Origin: Neckera pumila
Lineage: Eukaryota; Streptophyta; Bryopsida; Hypnales; Neckeraceae
DNA length: 64,000 nt
Direction: 5' to 3'
Assembly: GCA_963969595.1 (NCBI GenBank)
Contig: OZ018410.1
Location: forward strand, 41,831,413-41,895,412
Part shown: one piece after another, positions 35,720 through 49,094 of the stretch
Numbering within the stretch: position 1 is the first letter of the stretch
Layout of the letters: every line of letters begins with the position of its first letter
Made by a program: the position numbers and the translations under genes
The notes under the pieces: generated by a model
The model's database searches: none
Told to the model about the DNA's origin: nothing
Seen by the model: the letters and a program-made list of their open reading frames with translations, nothing else

Positions 35720-36073
35720 ATAACATTGTATAACAGGCAATGGTCCTCATCGTCCTCCCCATGATGGGAAGGTATTATGCTTTGCTAGATACATGAGCCT
35801 TATCAGGTAATTCAAGGATTGGGATTGGATGAGGAGCCATAAGGTAGTATGCTCTTAAAGCAACCAATTAAGCCTACCTAACTCATCATTGACAGTAGAA
35901 CATACTTCAAGCAACATGTCAGTCCTTCCTAGATAGGGGTCGCAATTAGAACATGGTTGATTTTAGGTGTAGTTACCTTATATAAGAAACTTTTTCACTG
36001 TAGGGAGTGTAGGGTTCCGCTTTTCAAAGATGCTAAAGGAAACCATGCCTCATTGTAAACAGTGTTATGTTGT
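35720..36073 (+). repeat. Dispersed repeat carrying the 141-bp MITE
   Basis: Partner of 20628-20835; the two align on both sides of the MITE and end around a CTCATTG then GTAAACA-type sequence. Confidence 0.75.
35840..35980 (-). mobile_element. 141-bp TAAGGTA MITE, copy 2, with an empty-site paralogue
   Basis: Inverse of copy 1. Its flanks (35720-35839 and 35981-36073) are paralogous to 20628-20835, which lacks the insert: GAGGAGCCATA then GAAGAC. This shows TA duplication on insertion. Confidence 0.9.
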
Positions 36074-36329
36074 CTCTTGAATTGCTGTGGTGGCTTTATT
36101 TTGTTTCAACTTCCAATTTGCAAAGCAAATTTAACCCACCCTAACTTGAAGCTCTTTCATGTTTGGAAGCCCAAAAAGTGCTTCAAAATATTGGTCTTCA
36201 AAGCAATGCTAAAATCTTCATCTATATTTATCTTTTAATAATCCAATTTTGTAAGATCTTTTAGTTAACTTATTAGGATAGATCCTCTTAAAATCGCAAA
36301 ATAAAAAACCTTACCAATTGCAAGATCAT

Positions 36330-37068
36330 GATGCTTGGATTTTTTTTCTAGGTATTTTCAACTCTTCCCAATGGTTAGATTTCATCTTTCAAACTTTTTA
36401 TCCAAAAATGTGTAGACCCTACAAATTGCAATGTCCATGATATGTTGAAGAAATAAGTTGGAAATACATATTAAAATTTCAACAAAAAATGTTTTATGTT
36501 CATGCTAAAAAAAATAGTAAGTAGTAAGAGAATGATTTAATATACTAAATTGTTAAGATTTTAGTTATAGAATTGAAATGCCAATCCAATGGTTGTAATA
36601 AATAGTCTACATCCTATGATTTTATTTTTTTCCAAAAATATTGAAAATTGAGTTACATGAATGACTTTGAACTTTATTTTTAAATAGGAATTCTATAACT
36701 ACCTACAAACTAAAATTCCTCATAACTTTCATTATATGAATCAAAACAAAAAATTGATTCAAAGCTTTCCACATATATGTAAATCTAGAAAACCAATTTC
36801 AAATTTTTGTTTCTTAAATAAGTGATTTTTTTAGCAACCTAGTTTGCCCAAGCTCCAAAAGAAATTCATATTGTACAATAGTTTCTTCACCATGTAGTCA
36901 AAAGTTATGAAACTTCACCATGTAGTCAAAAGTTATGAAAATGGTTGCACCTTGAAGCTCCTCCTCAATCATATATTGTGCAAAAGAATTAAAAAACTAA
37001 AATTCTATTTGTAGATGGATGACCAAAAATGCTATATTGCCAAAAAATGCTACTTGGTCCTAGGTTAA
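36330..37068 (-). mobile_element. Degraded family-B-like relic, inverted
   Basis: It carries family B phrases (AATACTAAATTGTTAA, GCCAATCC..GGTTGTAAT) and ends TTGGTCCTAGGTTAA at 37068. The other tip is not recognisable. Confidence 0.55.
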
Positions 37069-37752
37069 GACAATGACAAATTTATAGTTCAAAGATTTGG
37101 ATGTGGCCCATTTTATGATAGTTCAACATTTGCAATATTAATTAATTTGTTTTCCAACTCCTTATCAAAGTAAGTTTCAAATAAATTATTACTTTTTTAT
37201 TTAATTTTTATTGACATTGATAGCCAGATCCAATATGCAATTGTTTATTGCTCCTATTATTAAATTTCCAATTTTTTGGTTAGATCTTGTTGGAAGTCAA
37301 TATAATATTATAGATTCTTTTAAAAATCATTTTTTGGGAAATCCTCTGAATAAACTATGAATTTTCAAAGTATGAGCTAAAAATATTTGTAAGCAAATTG
37401 ACCTTACACTCTCATGAATAGAGATTGAATGTAAGTATATAAGATTTGGTTCTAGAAAAGCATAAAAATTAGGTGCACTTATTGTCCAAAATCTCCACAA
37501 TACTTCATAACACTTTGGACTACTTAATAAGATGTGTGCACTTGGAACCACCACTTAAAATGAAATAATGCTCATATATATCTAAGGTCTTCATGATTCA
37601 ATAAGCAGACTTTTTAGACTTTGACTATGCATTAAATATTTTTTAAATGTACACTTGTAGAAGATGTATATTCAAGTTGTCTAATGTTCAAATTCAGATT
37701 TTTTTTACATCCATTTCATATGAACTTTCATACACTTTCAATAATGGAGTCC
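37069..37752. other. AT-rich stretch, unrecognised
   Basis: Nothing supported. Confidence 0.5.
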
Positions 37753-38702
37753 TTAACCCTTAAAAGGACCACACGGTATTTTTTGGCAACATAGCAATTT
37801 TGGACAGCTTACTACAAATGGAGATTTTTTTTTTTTTTCTTTGAAATTTTCACAAAACATTTTCCTGGGAAGTGTCTTTAAGGCCCAATAATTTTCATAA
37901 TGTTTGAGTACATGGTTAAAAAGTTATGGTATGATATGCAGTTTTCATTGCTTAGCGGGCAGCCTGGATAGCAAAAAAAACTTCTTTAAAAATCATTTTT
38001 TTAAGAAATAAAAATTTGAAATTGGTTCTTTAGATTTGTATACACAAGGAAAGTTTTGAATCATTCCATTTTGATGTTTGAGACAAAAGTTATGAGGATT
38101 TTGAATTTTGGGTAGTTTGCGGGTAGTTATGGAATCTCTATTCTAAAATAAACTTTGAAGTCCTTTATTAAACTCAATTTTCAATATTTTGGAAAATAAT
38201 AAAAACATAAGGTGTAGATTGATTATCACAACATTACAGCCATTAGGATTGGAATTTTTCAATTCCATACAAAATAGTTAACAATTTAGTATTTTGAATC
38301 ATTCTCTATTTTTTTCTATTTACTATTTTTTTCCTATATGCTGTATAATTCCAAATGATTTGAAAATTATCAAGCATGTAGCCAACTTACCTTGAAGAAT
38401 GAAGTTAAAGAACTACAACCATTTTGGACATTTTTCCTATAAAGTGACCTTGTGAAGTACAACTGCCCAATTTTCTGCAGGGAAAAAAAAAGGGGTTTTG
38501 TTACTTCAAATGCTAATATCTTGCAATCTACAAGCGAAAAATTTTGAAATTTTGCCTACATCTTTATCAACTAGTTTACTACAAGATCCTATGGTTATAT
38601 GTGTCCAAAAATGTTTTTTTTTCCAAAAATTAGTACTTACACTAGAAGTGGCAGTTTTGGAGCATTTTTGGTGAAAATATAGTCAAAACCTTTAGAGTTT
38701 AA
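37753..38702 (+). mobile_element. TTAA family B element (copy B3)
   Basis: 950 bp from TTAACCCTTAAAAGGACC to ACCTTTAGAGTTTAA. The ends and most of the interior are family B, with a diverged left third resembling the relics at 12,440 and 36,330. Confidence 0.75.
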
Positions 38703-39445
38703 GTTCAAATTTTATATGAACAAAGAATTAAATTGATCAACAACTTTTCATGAACTGTGGTGGAGATTCTTTTAGTATGAATGACGAGACTCTTTGTTCA
38801 AGACCTCTTACCAAAATGCACATTGTAGAGAAAATATGAAATTATAAATCATTATAGTTTCAATCCTAAAACGCCTTAAAATAATAAATATTATAATTTT
38901 TTACAGTTTAATTGGAGGTTCAAGCTTGATGCAATTGCCAAATAAAGTGGTGCTTTAATTGCTATTTTGAAGAGCCTAAGTTTCAAGTCTAAACTAATGC
39001 AACAACCCTTAAAAATTGCAACCTTTAAATCTATATCCAATTGCTTATAAACATAGTTCATATCATTAATGTCATCCAAGTTGCACATGTTTGTGTGTTG
39101 TATAAAGAGACTATGATTTTCCATACAACTAGCGATTGGCACTTGCTTTGCTATGCATTAAATATATTACTTTCATCAATTTTTCATGTGATAGAATGTA
39201 GATAAACAAAGTATGTGTAATCTTTAAATGAAAATATTAACATCCTCGTACAATATTCTTTGAAAAAATTTATATAGTGCAATATAAAGTAATTAAAAAA
39301 ATATTTATATCATAATTTTTACAAAATAACCTTTGCAAAGATGAAAATATTGCAATAAGAATAAATTAATCAAGTGAACAATGTAAGTAGAATCTTCTTA
39401 TTTGAGTATGTAGAGCAACGCTAGCGGTTGGTGCTTCCTTATTCT
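38703..39445. other. AT-rich stretch, unrecognised
   Basis: An 83-codon minus frame at 38891-39142 has no family resemblance. Confidence 0.5.
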
Positions 39446-40370
39446 TTAACCCCTAAAGGCCCAAGGCCTTTTTTCTGTCAAAAAACACCCAAAACTGCCA
39501 TTTTTTAAGCAAAGAGTGAAAAAAACTAAAAATGTTTTTTTTGCACATCTAACCAAAGGATCATACACCTAACTAGTATAAGAATGTGTGGAAAAAATTT
39601 CAGAATTTTTGACCGCACAGATTGCAAGATATCTACGTTTTAAGTGAAAAAAACAAAATTTTCAGCTCATTGTGAGACTGGATTTTTTGATTTTGAACAT
39701 TTTTAACTTAAAATTTTTGCACTACAGAGTTTTGAGCTTTAAATGTTTATAGTGAAGAATTGAGTTGAAAATCTACCCAAACAAAAAAATTCAAAAAAAC
39801 TTAATTTTCATTACTAAAAGTATTGTTAAGTAGAAGTAGGTACAAGATAGAAGGAAAATCTAAAATATTCATATATTTTAGATGGGACTAAAATGCACTA
39901 ATCCCAATGGTGAGATTTTTCTAGCAAGTAAACTTAACCATGCCAAAAAAAAAATTTGAAAAATTTGAAAAATTGCATTCAGAAATGAATCCTACGAGTT
40001 ATTTTTTTCAAAAAGATGCTCCAACTGCCCGAAAAACAAGAATGTCCATAACTTTCTAATAACAAATCCAAATGAAATGAATCAAAGCTTTTTAGATAGA
40101 CAAAAATATTATCTATGAGAAAAAAATACTAAAAAAAAAAAAAAAAAGTGCAAATTTTTTTTGCTGCCCACCATCCTCTTTTTTGAGCTTATTTGGTCAG
40201 AACTTTTGTTCCCGGGCACCATTTGTGAAAAAAATTATATTTCCATGAAGCTAATCAGTTTTTCTACCTCACTAAAAAGTTTCAAAAAATCAGGAGAAAA
40301 ATTCAGCCCGTAGGTACCTGCCCAAAAACACATTTGTCCCCCAAAGGGACAACGGGCTTTTAGGGGTTAA
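39446..40370 (+). mobile_element. TTAA family A element (copy A7)
   Basis: 925 bp from TTAACCCCTAAAGGCCC to GGGCTTTTAGGGGTTAA. It looks closest to copy A1 and is one of the best preserved copies. It includes both subterminal hairpins (AAGGCCCAAGGCCTT left, TGTCCCCCAAAGGGACA right). Confidence 0.88.
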
Positions 40371-41164
40371 TATTACATTTTAAAAAAGACATGGAATTTA
40401 TCTATAGTTTTGTTGTCTGAAAAGTTTCTTTGAATTTTTCTTAGAAGTATCCATTTGATTTTCAAATATTTCACAAAAAGAATACATAATATATAATAGA
40501 AAGTATCCTATGGCTATTATAAAAGCAATTGCATTTCTATAATATTATTCAAAATTGAATTGTGATATTACAGAGGGAGTTATGATTTTAGTAGTATGAT
40601 AAAGAATGCATTGTATAGACCATTACAAAGAATTGAAGTTTTCCTCTTGGAAAAATGACTTTGTTGCTAATTGGTAAACTATTAAAAAGATGATTGTATA
40701 GAGGTTAAACATCTTATTAAGTAATATTTTAGATCATAGACAATTTTGAGTGCCCTTGCATTATATAGTGTAGTATATAGAAGCTAAAAAATAAAGACAC
40801 ATCCATCATTTAGATAGCAAACAATATGCTAGATGACAAAAAAGAAGTCATGAATGCTATTTTTGGATGAAGTTTCACATTCTTATCAACAAATTTTCAT
40901 CCATTTTGCTTTTTCATCCTTTTATATTGCTTTCATTGCTTTTGAGACATACTATACCTTTTCATCTCCTTTCAACTACAAAAAAATATGATTATCGTAA
41001 ATACATTCCAAATTTGTTGCAATGTCCTTGCAATAGGCTATTGAAGGCGAAGCCACATTAGGCTTAGAAATTGATTGATAGAATGGATATTATAATAGTG
41101 GATAATTGGTTTTTATATTCTCATACTCAAAACAATTATAATAATAGTAAATAGTTGGATTCCA
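40371..41164. other. AT-rich stretch, unrecognised
   Basis: Nothing supported. Confidence 0.5.
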
Positions 41165-41520
41165 TATTTTTCATGAATGCTCAAATTAGCTTGAATTCTT
41201 AATTTACCTCAAATTCTTCAAATTTTGAATTTAGTCTCAAATGCCATTCAACCTTGGTCATTAAACACTAATCAACTTGACTAAAGAACCAACTAAAAAT
41301 TTACAATGAAATCTTGCAAAACCTTATTTTCATCTTTGAAATTCCGTATTTTCATGCTAAAATTAGCTTGAATTCTTAATTTACCTCTAATTCTTCAAAT
41401 TTTGAATTTAATTTCAAATGCCATTCAACCTTGGTCATTAAACACTAATCAACTTGACTAAAGAACCAACTGAAATTTACAATAAAAGCTTGCAAAACCT
41501 CGTTCTAATCTTTATAATTC
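41165..41520 (+). repeat. Tandem duplication of about 177 bp
   Basis: AATTAGCTTGAATTCTTAAT starts both units (41184 and 41361); they remain highly similar along the whole unit, including CATTCAACCTTGGTCATT. Confidence 0.9.
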
Positions 41521-42366
41521 CAAAAATGAAATTTATCTTCCACAAGTCAAATGATTTCCTATTGTAGCTATGACACAGGACTCATCTTCATAATTACAAT
41601 CATTACATTTATAACAATGGCAAAAGCAAGCGAGTGGAGGAAATGATGAAGAAGTGAGTTAATTTGAATTATAAATTATCATTTTCTTTCCTTAGTACAT
41701 CATTGTTGCAATTAGGATAAAATAATCATAAATTTAAATGTTGAACTTAATTCAATTAATATAAGATGTACTAATTGTATTATAGTGCAAGTTTCTACTA
41801 GAAAAATACATATGCTTTAACCCTTAAAGACCCAATCAACCATTTTATAGTTAGTGCCCAACTTCGGACAACATTTTTAGGCGGAAAAAAACTTTCTTAC
41901 AAAATTTCATATTTTATGTGCAAATTGTAATGGGTTATCTTTCTATTTCTATTTTCTAAACTAACATAGCTATAGTCAAACAAAAATTAGAAGGAATATA
42001 GCTCAAAATATTCAATATTTAACTAGTGTTGGAAAGTTTACTACTCCGTATCATATTTAGAGAAAGTATTGATGTTTTCATCACTAAATTTGATGCTTTC
42101 TTTGACAATTCAATTGAAACATCAAATTTAAACAATCACATAAATTTCAAGTGTGAAAGATAAAAATTGCAATTTTGGTGAGTTTCTAAAGTTAAATCTT
42201 CAAAATTCATTCAAAATAAATCTATAAATAGTTTTAAAGTTCTTATCATAAAGACATTTTTTGTTCTTCATATTTCACGTTGTTCACTTTAATGTAAAAT
42301 TCAAAATAACTATTAAATTTATAAATTTAATAACACATTTGTATTTTATTCAAAATGCTTGGATCT
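41521..42366. other. AT-rich stretch with a solo TTAA tip
   Basis: TTAACCCTTAAAGACCC at 41817 looks like a left tip, but no matching right end was found before the next element. Confidence 0.4.
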
Positions 42367-43289
42367 TTAGGTATAAAGGCCCATTGTTCCTTTGGAGGAC
42401 AAATGGGATTTTGGGCAGATATCTACAGGCTGGATTTTTGTTGTGATTTTTTGAAACTTTTTTTGAGGACAAAAAAACTGCTAATCTTTGTGGGAATATA
42501 TATTTTTTCAATTGGTAGCTGAAAAAAAAGTTATGTCCAAATAAGCTCAAAACAAGGGACGTGGGGCAGCAAAAAAAAAACATTAATTTTAATTTTTTAT
42601 TTTAATTTTTTATTTTCTTATAGACTATATTTTTGTCTATCTGGAAATCTTTGATTCATTTCATTTAGATTTGTTATGAGAAAGTTATGGACAATCTTGT
42701 TTTTCGGGCACTTAGAGCATCTTTCTGAAAAAAATAACTTATAGGATTCATTTCTGAATGCAATTTTTTCAATTTTTCAAAAAAAAGTTCCACAAGGTTT
42801 GGTTTTTTTGCTAGAACAATCTCAATATTGGGATTAGTGCTTTTTAATTCCATTTAAAAGATATTACTATTTTAGATTTTCCTTCTACCTCGTACCTACT
42901 TCTACTTAACAATTTTTTTAATAATGAAAATTAAGTTTTTTTGGATTTGTTTTTTTCCCTAGACTCTCAACTCAATTCTCCACTATAAAGATTAAAAGCT
43001 CAAAATTGCAAGTGCAAAAAATTTAAGTTAAGAATGTTCAAAGTCATAAAATCTAGTCCCACAATGTGTTGAAAAAGATGTCTTTTTCACTTTAAACGCA
43101 GATATCTTGCACTCTGTGCGGTCAAAAATTCTGAAATTTTTTCACACATTGTCATACTAGTTAAGTATAAGATCCTGATGTTAGATGTGAAAAAAAAAAC
43201 AATTTTCAGTTTTTTTTATTCTTTGCTATAAAAATGGCAGTTTTGAGTGTTTTTTGGCAGAAAAATGGCCTTGGTCCTTTAGAAGTTAA
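42367..43289 (-). mobile_element. TTAA family A element (copy A8), inverted
   Basis: About 923 bp. The left tip TTAGGTATAAAGGCCC is mutated from TTAACCCCTAAAGGCCC; the right end GGTCCTTTAGAAGTTAA is at 43289. The interior is family A in reverse. Confidence 0.75.
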
Positions 43290-43300
43290 ATTTCAATCAA

Positions 43301-43324
43301 TAATATATATATATATATATATAA
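43301..43324 (+). repeat. (AT)n microsatellite
   Basis: About 11 AT units next to the family A copy ending 43289. Confidence 0.9.
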
Positions 43325-44270
43325 TTTTTAATTTTAATTTTTTTTATTGCAGATAAATTGTTATATGATATAAAACAAGTACGGTAGCTTGTACGGTAGC
43401 TTGTAGTTTAGTTGAATGAACTTGTTCCGCTTTTAACTTGTTGAAAAAAGAAAGTGGTGAAAATAAGGCATGAATTTCTAATTGAACGCGCTTTTTTAAA
43501 ATTAAAAAAATTAAAAAAAATAAATAAGGCATGAATACTAAGAATGGTACTCCAATTGCAAATCTGGAGGTGATTGAGGAAATCCTTTGGTCTAAGGTGA
43601 TATATTTTTGACATTGATTTTCTTGTACAAATGGGGGTCTACAGGAAGCTGGAAATTCCTACATTTGGTTAGTGAACGGCATATAAGCCGAACTTAAGGT
43701 GGTGCTGCAGCTGGGCAGGGCAGTCAACCCCAGAAGTTTGACCGGCTTCTCTTACTGTTCTGCATGATCTGCGACTCTTCGAGTTCCCAGCTCCCACGCC
43801 CTACGGTATGATCGGGAATTCGGTATCCTCTCTGAGCTCAACTCGGGGTACCAGGAATAATAAGGAGTGGGGTTCCATTTGTTGGAAGGTGAGTACCCCC
43901 AAAACCGCCACTTTCAGGTGCTACTATGCCTAGTTGCTACTATTAGACTGGTTAAATTTTCATATTTTCTTGTTGGCAAGTGAAAGGAGGTTTCAACGCA
44001 CCAAAGAACATGACCTTTGGATACCGTACACAAAAGTTAGGAAGGAACAAAGTTGGGCTTCTCTTACATAGGTTTAGGAATTAATTTTGGAGATGACTAT
44101 ATACAGAGTGAAGATGGTAGTTTAAGGTCAGTGGCACATTTTGGGGGAGCTTTAACTTGAAATGTTCATCATTAGTAAATTGAAAAACTCTAATATGTCC
44201 TTTGGTTGGAGATTGATTTAATTTAGAGTAGGGGCGGTTTAATAATCTAATACAACAACTTTTGTTTTGT
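43325..44270. other. Stretch with a GC-richer island
   Basis: 43670-43920 is notably GC-richer than its surroundings; no open frame or family recognised. Confidence 0.4.
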
Positions 44271-45192
44271 TTAACCCCTAAAGGACCGCGGCCCTTTTTC
44301 TGCCAAAAAACACTCAAAACTACCATTTCTATAGCAAAAAGTAAAAAAAATTGAATTTTTTTTTTCACATCTAACCGTAGGATCTTATACCTAACTAGTA
44401 TGAGAGTGTGTGGAAAAAATTTCAGAATTTTTGACCACACAGATTGCAAGATATCTTTGTTTAAAGTGAAAAAAACAAAGTTTTCAGCACTTTGCAGGAC
44501 TAGATTTTTTGACTTTGAACATTTTTAACTTAAAAACTTTGCACTACAGAGTTTTGAGCTTTTAATCTTTATAGTGGAGAATTGAGTTGAGAGTCTAGGG
44601 AAAAAAAATAAATCCAAAAACTTACTTTTCACTACTTAAAAAATTGTTAAGTAGAAGTAGGTACGAGATAGAAGAAAAATCTAAAATATTAATATCTTTT
44701 ATATGGAATTAAAAAACACTAATCCCAATGGTGAGATTGTTCTAGCAAGTAATATAAACCATGTAAAAAAAAAAAACTGAAAAATTTGAAAAATTGCATT
44801 CAAAAATGCATCCTAGAAGTTATTTTTTTCAAGAAGATGCTCTAATTGCCCGAGAAACAAGAATGTCCATAACTTTCTCATAACAAATCCAAATGAAATG
44901 AATCAAAGCTTTCCCGATAGGCAAAAATATAATCTATGAGAAAAAAAAACTTTAAATTTTTTTTAAATTTTTGTCCATTTTTTTTGCTACCCGCTGTCCC
45001 CTGTTTTGAACTTGTTTGGTCATAACTTTTTTTCCCGGGCACCAATTGTGAAAAAAATTATATTCCCACAAAGCTTATCAGTTTTTCTATCTTCAAAAAA
45101 AATTTCAAAAATTACGACAAAATTTCAGCCTGTAGGTACCTGCCCAAAAACGCATTTGTCCTCCAAAAGGACAACGGTCTTTTAGGGGTTAA
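44271..45192 (+). mobile_element. TTAA family A element (copy A9)
   Basis: 922 bp from TTAACCCCTAAAGGACC to GGTCTTTTAGGGGTTAA, same orientation as A7 and closely similar. No coding capacity beyond a chance minus-strand frame over the left end. Confidence 0.87.
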
Positions 45193-47423
45193 CTGTGATA
45201 CCACTACATATTGAGTAAGCCCATGCATTTTTTCTAATTAAATGGCTAAAAGTAGAATATTTTGCAATTGAGAGACTCCTTCACCATCATATCACACAAT
45301 CTACACTTCTTCACCAAAAATATCTCATATGAGAACTAAAATGCCCTACTGCTTTAAAGGGTCGATTCACTCAATTTACAATATTTGCACGTAGCCAAGT
45401 ACAGTCTTTATACATAAAACTACAATTGAAATGTACGGACTCTAGCTTTGTAAAGTGGTATCCCCTTCTAGCCACAAGCCTCCGAGGAGTACACAGAATG
45501 AGGGAGGATCACAAATTTCATATAAGGATTTTATTCTCTATTTAATCACCTTGAAAACCCTAATTCACCATTCCTTCTGTCTTCCTTCCTTCCTATAGTC
45601 ACCCCTTTGAGTTCTATAGGGTGGCAATCGTGAACAAAATAAATTTAAATTAAATTTTTGGAAAATGGACGGGCCACTACAAGGCAGATGAAGTCCTATA
45701 TACCCCCTTTCTTCAGTGGTGATGAGATGAATTTGGTTGTACAATTAATCCGTGCAATTTTATATGGCCAAGTGCAAAAATATTGAATTACGTGTAGTAT
45801 TCTCATCGAGAGTAGTTAGAGCCATAAATAGTTTTGGTTATTGGACTTATTGGATCAATGAGGTCTAATATTTGCCGTAAAATATATCATGTGCCTTTTA
45901 TTTATGAAGTGGGTTTTTAAAGTGGTTCTTTGTGCTTATGGCTTCAAATACCAGTATCTTGTTTACTTTTGGTTTGATTGTAATCTAGATAAAAAGTATA
46001 ACTTCTTAATTGGATTTCTATGAAATAATCAAAACCAACATTCAATTTTATGTAATTGATCAAATCTTTTTTTTTCATATTAGAATAAAGGCTCAACTAA
46101 TTATTTTTTAAGTAAAACTTCTCATTTAAATTAGTTACTACTCCCTTCATTCTACAATACTAGTCCCTTTTATTTTTTCATTTGTCCTAAATTTCTAGCC
46201 CATTTTAGCATTGCACTTCAAATCCCATTTTAGGATTAAAGATGATAAGTTTGGTTTTGAGCTCAATTAATGAAATGAATTACAAAAAGTCCAGTTTAGT
46301 AACTATTTTATAAATGAAAAAAACACTAAAAACTGAATTTTTTGTAATATTTTTGAAGTCAAATGAGTCTAAACCATCTTGAGATTTGGTATCTTTTTTT
46401 TTCTTTCAAATTTTTCAATTTTTGGGTATATCAAGCATATGCTATTGTTTTTTATGTTATGAAATAATCTATTTATGAAAATGTCAAGATTTTCTTAATA
46501 TATTATGTCAAATAGTAAAACCATAATCCCTTCAAGGACCAAGAGGATACAATGTGTCCTTTTGAAAATTTTAATGGAAAATTCTTGATAGGATGAAATA
46601 AATCTCAATATTTTATAAACTAATAAGTTGACATACTTGTTGCATTTTATGGTTTTTAAAATTTCAATGTGAGAAGTATTTAAAAAATTTATTTAGGAAA
46701 TGTAGTCTAATAGGAAAAAGGAGGAAATATAAATCTTTCACAATGAAAGAAATAGTAGGGATGGAAAAAAATGTTTTCTTGGACATTTCTAGTCTTTACT
46801 TTGCACAAACAAATAGGATTTAAAGAAAAAGAGTTCAAATTTCTATTTTTAGCAATTTTAAAATCATAAAGTTCAATCTAGGATGATTAAGAATACAAAA
46901 ATAATTAAAATAATTAAAATCTTTTTGAAGATGTTCCAAACAATATGCTAATAATATCAATTATTAAATTTCAAAAATTGACCCGTTTATTATTATTTTT
47001 TTAATTTTGCAGGATTCAAATTAGTCAATTTTGGCTTTCTACTCTTTTTGTTTGAAAATGTGTATAAACTTGAGAATTTTTTTTTAATTCCTCATTTTTT
47101 AAATTAAAAAGAATATTGCATTTGCTTTAGATTCTAATTATAAGAATTGGGATGGGGTGGGAGGTGGAGGTGGGGGTAGAAAAGTATTATTCGCCTTCTT
47201 ATAATTTTTCTTCCCTCCAAAATGCATTTTTATCTATAAAGTTGATCATAAAAAAATGTTATAATAAGAAAATCCAACGGTCAGTATTTTTCACAATTAA
47301 TTCCATGCATAGTAGATAAAGTAGTCTTTACTTTTGTATGGTTAAAATTAAAATTTTTAAGCACATCCATCTGCGAAAAATGATCAAAGTGAGATAATTT
47401 ATTAAAATCCTCCATTGTCAAAA
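45193..47423. other. AT-rich stretch, unrecognised
   Basis: About 2.2 kb with no supported gene or element. Confidence 0.5.
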
Positions 47424-47626
47424 CACTACAAGAGAAAGGGGCGTTTTAAAGATAGTCCTAGTAGTATAGTTTTACAAGTGATGACCTTTTAAAGAGATTT
47501 TTAGTAAAGTTTTGTTAAAAGTACAAGTGTTTTCAATAAAGGTTTACTGAAGATCTCCTAAAAGGTCATTACTTATAAAACTGTACAATTAGGACTATAT
47601 TCAAAGTACCCCTTTTTCTTGTAGTA
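47424..47626. mobile_element. CACTA-type MITE (203 bp)
   Basis: CACTACAAGAGAAAGGGG to CCCCTTTTTCTTGTAGTA, flanked by AAA on both sides. Same subfamily as the 3084 copy with a longer centre. Confidence 0.85.
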
Positions 47627-47629
47627 AAA

Positions 47630-48080
47630 AGTTGTTGGGCCTTGAGGGGTTATGTGTTCAATTTTTTTCTTAATATCTATTAATAGTAAGCTAAATTTTC
47701 TTGCAATTGTAAAGAAACATCGCTCATTTACAATAGAATCATATTTTTTTATGCATTAGGATTTAGGGTTTACTAAAGAATAACAAAATCAACATTCCTT
47801 CTTTCTATAGACACAAAAGATGTATAAAAAAGGTAATTTTTGTCACGTTTCCTTTCATGTTCCAATGAACCTTCATGCCTCTTAACTTCTTCAATCCAAC
47901 CCATCCATTTCTTCATCTTCATCTCAAAGTCACCAACTTTTCTTGCAAGTTTAGTTTGGATTGATAACAATTAGATTTGAATATTAATTATTATTTATTC
48001 CTTTAAGAAGATTGAAGTCTTAATTTTTACATATACCAAAATTTCCTATAACAAGACTCAACAATAAAATTTGAAGAATT
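47630..48080. other. AT-rich stretch, unrecognised
   Basis: A 65-codon charged minus frame at 47773-47970 has no family resemblance. Confidence 0.4.
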
Positions 48081-49013
48081 TTAACCCCTAAAGTTTCATG
48101 ACTATGTAATCACCAAAAATGCTCCAAAACTGCCATTTCTAAAACAACTACCAAACTTTTGGAAAAAAACAATTTTTGACACATGTTACCATAGGATCTT
48201 GTAGTATGATATTTTGAAAATATGTGGTAAAAATTTCAGAAAATTCCACCATGTGGATCATAAGATATAAGCATTCAAAGTCTTGAAAACCATTTTTTCA
48301 ATCCTGCAAAAAACCGGGCAGCTGCACTTTGCAAGCTCACTTTTCAATGAAAAAATGCCGATAACGGTGGTGCTTTGTTGAATTCAGTTTCCTAAACAAG
48401 TTGTCTATATGCTTGAAAAATTTCACATCATTTGGAATTGTACAACATATAGGAAAAAAATAGTAAGCAGAAAGAAGTAGAAAATGATTCAAAATACTAA
48501 ATTGTTAAAAATTTAATCATGGAATTTAAAAATGCCAATCCCAACGGTTGTAATGTTGTAATAATCAATCCACATCCTAGGATTTTTTTTTTTTCCAAAA
48601 ACATTGAAAATTGAGTTAAATAAACGACTTTAAAGTTTTTTTAAGAGTAGAGAATCCATAACTGCCCGCAATTCAAAAACCCTCATAACTTTTGACTCAT
48701 TGATTGAAATGGAATGACTCAAAGCTTTTTAAGTATACATAAATGTAGAAAACCAATTTCAAAAAAAAATTCCAGAAGAAATGATTTTTTCTGATCTGCC
48801 CAAACTGCCCAGTTACAAAAAAAAGTAACTGATATTAGGTCACAACTTTTGACTCGTATTTTGAAATGTTATGAAACTTGGTACACATAAAGATATTCCT
48901 TGTCCCCACCTTCTATTAAAATTTTAGCCTCAAATATGGATATTTCTAGTCACACGTACCTACCCAAAATTTCTATATGGCCAAAAAACAAATGTTGGTT
49001 CTTTAGGGGTTAA
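48081..49013 (-). mobile_element. TTAA family B element (copy B4), inverted
   Basis: 933 bp from TTAACCCCTAAAGTTTC to GGTTCTTTAGGGGTTAA. It is near-identical over its whole length to the copy starting 49095, only 81 bp further on. Confidence 0.88.
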
Positions 49014-49094
49014 ATCCATATCAAGGTACATTGTTATTCAAGATGTAAGACTTGACTTCTATTTATACAAAAATTCATAGACATTCTAAAAATT

